This document shows positions 60,627 to 64,000 of a DNA stretch of 64,000 nucleotides, one piece after another. Made by a program: the position numbers and the translations under genes. A model generated the notes under the pieces. It was not told the origin of the DNA. It ran no database searches and saw nothing but the letters and a program-made list of their open reading frames with translations. Position 1 is the stretch's first letter. Each line of letters begins with the position of its first letter. Origin of the DNA: Candidatus Bathyarchaeum tardum (GTDB taxonomy: Archaea; Thermoproteota; Bathyarchaeia; Bathyarchaeales; Bathyarchaeaceae); contig JARVGH010000001.1 in the NCBI GenBank assembly GCA_029762755.1, positions 62,001 through 126,000 of the forward strand. Reading direction: 5' to 3'.

Positions 60627-61313
60627 TTATTTTTTCAATTTTGTAATTCCATCTTTTTTACCCAAGTACACAATGTGTGCCAATCCAATGAAAAGCCCAG
60701 TTTCTAAAACTCCTGGAATCATCTTTAACTGTTTATCTAATTTTTTAGCATTGTCAATGAGGCCAAAATCGGCATCAACAATATAATTGCCGTTATCTGT
60801 AACCACTGGACCCATTTTTCGTTGTCCCTCTCTCACGATGGGAATTCCACCAAGCTCTTTTATCCCTGCAGTAACTTTTGCTAAGCCGAAAGGCAACACT
60901 TCAACTGGGACTTTGAATTTGCCCAGTTTCTCCACAAGTTTAGTTTCATCAGCGACGATAACAACTTGTTTAGCAGACGAAGCAACAATCTTTTCACGCA
61001 ATAATGCTCCTCCACCGCCTTTAATCATGTCAAAATTGGGGTCAATTTCGTCGGCTCCATCTATGACCAAATCAAGAACAGGATGCTCGTCCAATGTTGT
61101 TACTGGAACTCCTGAACTTGCAGCTAACAACATTGCTTGACTGGAACTTGGAACTGCAAGAACATGTAAACTGTTTTCGGAAACTCGTCTACCGATTTCT
61201 TTAATCATATACGCAGCTGTACTTCCGCTGCCTAGTCCAACTACAAAGCGATCTTTTACATGATTGACTGCTTCCATGGCTACCCGTTTTTTTGCGTCTT
61301 CTTTCCAACTCAA
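60627..61313 (-). CDS. rpiA: Ribose-5-phosphate isomerase A
   Basis: Interconverts ribose 5-phosphate and ribulose 5-phosphate. The 228-residue protein has VGLGSGSTAAYMIKEI, the catalytic DGADEID, KGGGGALLREK and the C-terminal ETGLFIGLAHIVYLG. Length and motifs are standard. It begins three bases after the end of the upstream coiled-coil membrane gene on the same strand, so they are probably cotranscribed. Confidence 0.96.
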   Translation of the reverse strand: MSWKEDAKKRVAMEAVNHVKDRFVVGLGSGSTAAYMIKEIGRRVSENSLHVLAVPSSSQAMLLAASSGVPVTTLDEHPVLDLVIDGADEIDPNFDMIKGGGGALLREKIVASSAKQVVIVADETKLVEKLGKFKVPVEVLPFGLAKVTAGIKELGGIPIVREGQRKMGPVVTDNGNYIVDADFGLIDNAKKLDKQLKMIPGVLETGLFIGLAHIVYLGKKDGITKLKK

Positions 61314-61315
61314 TG

Positions 61316-61990
61316 TTATGCCTCAGTTTCCATTTGCCCAAGCCGCTCAAGAACCTTTTCTACTTCTGACCTAATTTTGTCAATTTTTTCTTCAGCTTCT
61401 GTTTTGCGTGGTTTTGAGGGCTCTTTCTTCTTTTTCGGAGTCTTATCAGTGCCATCAACAGTTTTTTCCGCTGAGGTAGAACGTTCAGGTTTAGGTTCAA
61501 CAGGCTTTGGAATTATTTGCAAATTGGACCTTAAGCCACCAATTTTTTGGTTTATTTCATCGAAGCGGTCGTTAAACAGTTTGATTAAATCTTCTTGCAT
61601 TGACTCTAACTCATGGAGGGCTACGACTGACTCTTTTTCGGTTATGGAATCTTTAATTTCCCGCATTTGTTGTTTGTAGTTGCGGGCTAGTCTATCTCGT
61701 TCTTTTTCGTCTATTTTGCCTTCAGCATGAGCTTCATAAATTCGACGGATTCCAAAACTAAGAATTTCTCTTTCCACGTCGAGTAATCGGAGTTCTTTCT
61801 TGGATTTCTGGGCATCAAAGGGAGTAACTGTCCGTTGTCCTTTAAGGGGTAGTATTTCATCTCTTTCAAGAAGAACTTCTTTTGTTTCTTGGCTGGTCTC
61901 GTCTTTTTTGTTTCTAGTTATGTAAATTGTTATCAGAGCTACTATAATCGCTCCTACAGCAATTGCGTATGGCAAGACATCAGAAATCAC
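61316..61990 (-). CDS. Membrane-anchored coiled-coil protein, hypothetical
   Basis: About 224 residues from GTG 61990, which has GGAGAAGGA immediately upstream. One N-terminal membrane helix (VLPYAIAVGAIIVALITIYI) is followed by a basic stretch and a long charged helical region (EILSFGIRRIYEAHAEGKID; ARNYKQQMREIKDSITEKE). The tail is Lys/Pro/Glu-rich and ends in a short coiled coil. An ATG at 62053 gives a longer N-terminus without a ribosome site. Function unknown; cotranscribed with rpiA. Confidence 0.7.
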   Translation of the reverse strand: MISDVLPYAIAVGAIIVALITIYITRNKKDETSQETKEVLLERDEILPLKGQRTVTPFDAQKSKKELRLLDVEREILSFGIRRIYEAHAEGKIDEKERDRLARNYKQQMREIKDSITEKESVVALHELESMQEDLIKLFNDRFDEINQKIGGLRSNLQIIPKPVEPKPERSTSAEKTVDGTDKTPKKKKEPSKPRKTEAEEKIDKIRSEVEKVLERLGQMETEA

Positions 61991-62345
61991 GAAGCTTCCT
62001 TCTCCAACCCAGTTCCTTTTTTTGATTGTTATATATAAATTTGAGGAATGCACATCTGAATGTTTCGGTCTTTTTTATACAAAATTCTGTTATTTTTGCA
62101 CCACTTTCCCCATTTGACATTTAACAACATGCGGCGAAACAATCTTAACACTTTCGGTGCTAACTCATGGGCGAGTGCTCCCTTTAGTAATCAAATCATG
62201 TTTGTTTCTATGCTGCTTTTGGTAGGTTAATAATCTTTGAATTTGTTTTTGGTTGCTCAAATTGAATCTTGAGCCCTCCGTTAACGTGGGTTCAAGTTTT
62301 ATATGTACCATTTATGTTGGAGGTGTTTCTGGGACATTTCAGAAA

Positions 62346-62702
62346 TTAGTTGGGGTTTTCTGAGCCCTTGGTTTTTTGATTCTGCAGCTGAAAAAGCATT
62401 TTTAGCTTCATTTCATATAATTCGTCAAGAATCAAGAAGTGTTCTTCGACCTCTTGGTATTCATTTTTAAGTTTAAGGCAGAGCCGTTTCATGGTTGCTG
62501 TTTGTATTACTTGGGTTCCTTCTTTTCCTATCAATTTTTCGAGGTAATTGATTTTCGTTTCTATTGTGTTTTGTTTTTCTGTTATTTTTGTTGATAGGTG
62601 TTTTTCTGTCAATTTGTGAATTAAATCTGAGACACTGTTTCCAAGAACTATCTTGAGCGTGTCGTCCAATGCCTCACCTAATAGATTGTCAAAAGCATCC
62701 AT
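62346..62702 (-). CDS. Helical protein, possibly NitrOD5-like, hypothetical
   Basis: A 118-residue, mainly helical protein starting MDAFDNLLGEALDDTLKIVL with ATG and a GGTGA ribosome site. The N-terminal part resembles the archaeal NitrOD5-type domain (hydrophobic helix with LGNSVSDLI, then LEKLIGKEGTQVI), an assignment made from memory of the pattern. The C-terminal half has coiled-coil character (EEHFLILDELYEMKLKML). It is divergent from a PadR regulator gene. Confidence 0.6.
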   Translation of the reverse strand: MDAFDNLLGEALDDTLKIVLGNSVSDLIHKLTEKHLSTKITEKQNTIETKINYLEKLIGKEGTQVIQTATMKRLCLKLKNEYQEVEEHFLILDELYEMKLKMLFQLQNQKTKGSENPN

Positions 62703-62873
62703 AATTAATTCACCTTTTTAAGCCCAAAGCAAGCTGCTTTATTGCTTAATTAATATTTATGTTGTTTTAGTACATAGACCTTTTGTTTTTATTTGGATTC
62801 CGAATTCGAATTAACTATAAATATTAAATATGAAAACCGTACACCATCTTATTCTAATTTGGAGTCTGATTTG

Positions 62874-63209
62874 ATGCCGTCAAAAATTGTGGAGAAACTG
62901 CGAAGAAGAACAATAAAAACTTTCATGGACATGCTAATCTTAGGTGAATTGCAAGAAAAGCCTTTGAGTGGATACGACATCATTGGTCTAATTCACAAAA
63001 GATTCAATGTGTTGGTAAGTTCCGGCACAGTCTATTCATTATTATATTCTTTGGAGCGGGATGGTTTGGTTGCTGCTGATTTGGACAGCCGCAAACGGGT
63101 TTATACTCTAACTGACAAAGGCAAAAAAACTTTGGAAACCGTAGGTCGTGCACACGGAGAAATTAATGGTCTTGTACAAAACTTGATAGCCGGAAACAAG
63201 TCAGCGTAA
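62874..63209 (+). CDS. PadR-family transcriptional regulator
   Basis: A 111-residue winged-helix regulator: LRRRTIKTFMDMLILGELQE, LSGYDIIGLIHKRFNVLVSSGTVYSLLYSLERDGL (shown in two parts of the family pattern), then RVYTLTDKGKKTLE. The ATG at 62874 with GGAG nine bases upstream is preferred; an upstream TTG at 62793 would add 27 residues. It shares the PadR-like LxxLExxGLV/YxLTxxG pattern with the next gene. Confidence 0.88.
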   Translation: MPSKIVEKLRRRTIKTFMDMLILGELQEKPLSGYDIIGLIHKRFNVLVSSGTVYSLLYSLERDGLVAADLDSRKRVYTLTDKGKKTLETVGRAHGEINGLVQNLIAGNKSA

Positions 63210-63316
63210 TAATTCGGGTTATCTCCAAACAATCAGTCTCCTTTTTGTTTTTTCTTTAATTTGTTTTTGAATCAGCTTTTTTATTGTATTTTTGTTTTCT
63301 CAAATGCAATGTTTTT

Positions 63317-63356
63317 ATATCACGGTTGATATCAGATGTGATATCGCATGTGATAT
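63317..63356. promoter_or_regulatory. Three TGATAT repeats with 12-bp period before the second PadR gene
   Basis: TGATAT occurs at 63327, 63339 and 63351, exactly 12 bases apart. ATATCAC at 63317-63323 is the inverse of GTGATAT at 63338-63344 and 63350-63356, and TGATATCA (63327-63334) is itself palindromic. A TTTTTATAT box lies just upstream, so the repeats cover the likely transcription start. Autoregulation by the PadR protein is inferred. Confidence 0.5.
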
Positions 63357-63357
63357 T

Positions 63358-64000
63358 ATGATTGCTCCCTTGGAACTGAAAAAAATGTTGGATATGGAAA
63401 TCGAAAAATTTCGCAAGAAAGGAGCTACAAGCCCTCAGAAAGCAATGAGTCTAGATGATTTAGAACTTTCAGTTAAGTTTAGGCAATTCATAAATCATTC
63501 TCCGCGGCTGTTTGGTGTTTTTGTAAAAGTCGACGACAAATATTATCTTTCAGAGGAAAAATTACTGAAAATTGAAGAACAGCTTTCTTCTCGTCCTTTT
63601 GCTCGGTTATTGAAACATACTGCAAGTGTTCCTAAAGGGCTTTTGCGGGTTTACGTGTTTAAGTTGTTGAAAGAAAAACCCATGTCGGGTTCAGAGATAA
63701 TGGATGAAGTTGAAAAGCAAACTGGTGGCCAATGGAAACCTAGTCCTGGGTCAATTTATCCTCTTTTGACTTGGCTTCGTGAAACTGGTTATGCTCAAGA
63801 GTTGCCTCGTGAATCAACTGGAGTTAAACGCTATGTACTAACTGAAAAAGGCAACCAATTTTTTGAAGAACATTCAGATTTCAAAGATAAATTGCAGCAA
63901 AAGATGGCACCCATGGGGGCATTATTTTTTTTGAGAATGGGTCTACATGTTGATGGGTTGCAAGACCTTCAGGAGCCTATAAGGCGGTTTTTTGATGCAT
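63358..64000 (+). CDS. PadR-family regulator, cut by the window edge
   Basis: An open frame of 214 codons from ATG 63358 that runs off the right edge with no stop. The first 100 residues are a charged region (MIAPLELKKMLDMEIEKF, SLDDLELSVKFRQFINHSPR). The PadR winged helix then follows (YVFKLLKEKPMSGSEIMDE; WKPSPGSIYPLLTWLRETGY; KRYVLTEKG). It is thus longer than ordinary PadR proteins, with an N-terminal extension of unknown function. A distinctive repeat array overlaps its promoter. Confidence 0.85.
   Translation, partial: MIAPLELKKMLDMEIEKFRKKGATSPQKAMSLDDLELSVKFRQFINHSPRLFGVFVKVDDKYYLSEEKLLKIEEQLSSRPFARLLKHTASVPKGLLRVYVFKLLKEKPMSGSEIMDEVEKQTGGQWKPSPGSIYPLLTWLRETGYAQELPRESTGVKRYVLTEKGNQFFEEHSDFKDKLQQKMAPMGALFFLRMGLHVDGLQDLQEPIRRFFDA

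Noticed and set aside
62054-62345. Possible structured RNA such as an SRP RNA piece around GGGCGAGTGCTCCC
   Set aside because: Only short complementarity is visible and the overall SRP RNA layout could not be drawn.

Overview
The window is a stretch of archaeal chromosome. Markers of archaeal identity are translation factor aIF2-beta, RIO1 kinase, a Pno1/Dim2-type KH protein, both subunits of topoisomerase VI, membrane LonB protease, a Y-family polymerase ending in a PIP box, PurP-type purine synthesis, AhbC of the alternative heme pathway, a tungsten-type aldehyde:ferredoxin oxidoreductase (AOR) and intron-containing tRNAs. The AT-rich sequence, frequent TTG/GTG starts, DUF373, DUF424 and DUF2769 proteins, and PEF-type C-terminal anchors suggest a mesophilic or moderately thermophilic member of the TACK/Bathyarchaeia-like lineages; this placement is inference. 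No rRNA, CRISPR array, transposase or integrase was seen.

Layout. 1-11.5 kb: AhbC, a zinc ribbon, a hairpin-rich gap, a TspO-like membrane protein, pyruvate kinase, PurE, ProC, LonB, flavodoxin, DNA polymerase IV and cobinamide amidohydrolase CbiZ. 11.5-15.4 kb: a secreted beta-helix protein, an ArsR regulator with an ECF S component that share an apparent operator, an intron-containing tRNA-Ala, and two paralogous winged-helix regulators. 15.7-25.3 kb is an accessory surface region: a GT-A glycosyltransferase, three PEF-anchored beta-helix proteins carrying a visible tandem duplication, and a 1009-residue tail-fibre-like protein with histidine-rich repeats. 25.4-32.3 kb: dCMP deaminase, DUF2769, VOC protein, peroxiredoxin, thioredoxin-like protein, DprA-like protein, then an HxlR regulator in an operon with two PurP paralogs, and a divergent CCC-motif microprotein.

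32.4-43.9 kb: tRNA-Tyr with two introns, hydrogenase-maturation-type protease, ferredoxin plus AOR, Xaa-Pro peptidase, a CAT-anticodon tRNA, and a housekeeping block (aIF2-beta, DUF424, RIO1, Pno1-like, Top6B, Top6A). 44-53 kb: Lrp regulator, a long predicted RNA hairpin, SprT-like and JAMM metalloprotease-like proteins, the ADP-forming acyl-CoA synthetase beta subunit, a coiled-coil protein, DUF373, cis-prenyltransferase, YchF/OBG GTPase and thioredoxin reductase. 53-64 kb: membrane proteins, a thiolase homolog lacking its catalytic residues coupled to a DUF35-HMG-CoA synthase fusion, a membrane/coiled-coil/HhH protein, an EamA transporter, a membrane-bound winged helix with a secreted Trp-rich repeat protein, RpiA, and two PadR regulators, the last cut by the window edge.

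Pathways touched: lower glycolysis and energy (pyruvate kinase, ACD beta, AOR with ferredoxin), pentose phosphate (RpiA), purines (PurE, PurP), heme (AhbC), corrinoid salvage (CbiZ), isoprenoids (HMG-CoA synthase, cis-prenyltransferase) and thiol redox (TrxR, thioredoxin-like, Prx). The least ordinary items are the degenerate thiolase/HMGCS pair, the isolated tail-fibre-like gene, the doubly interrupted tRNA-Tyr, the duplicated beta-helix locus with a fossil start codon, and repeat-type operators at several regulator genes.
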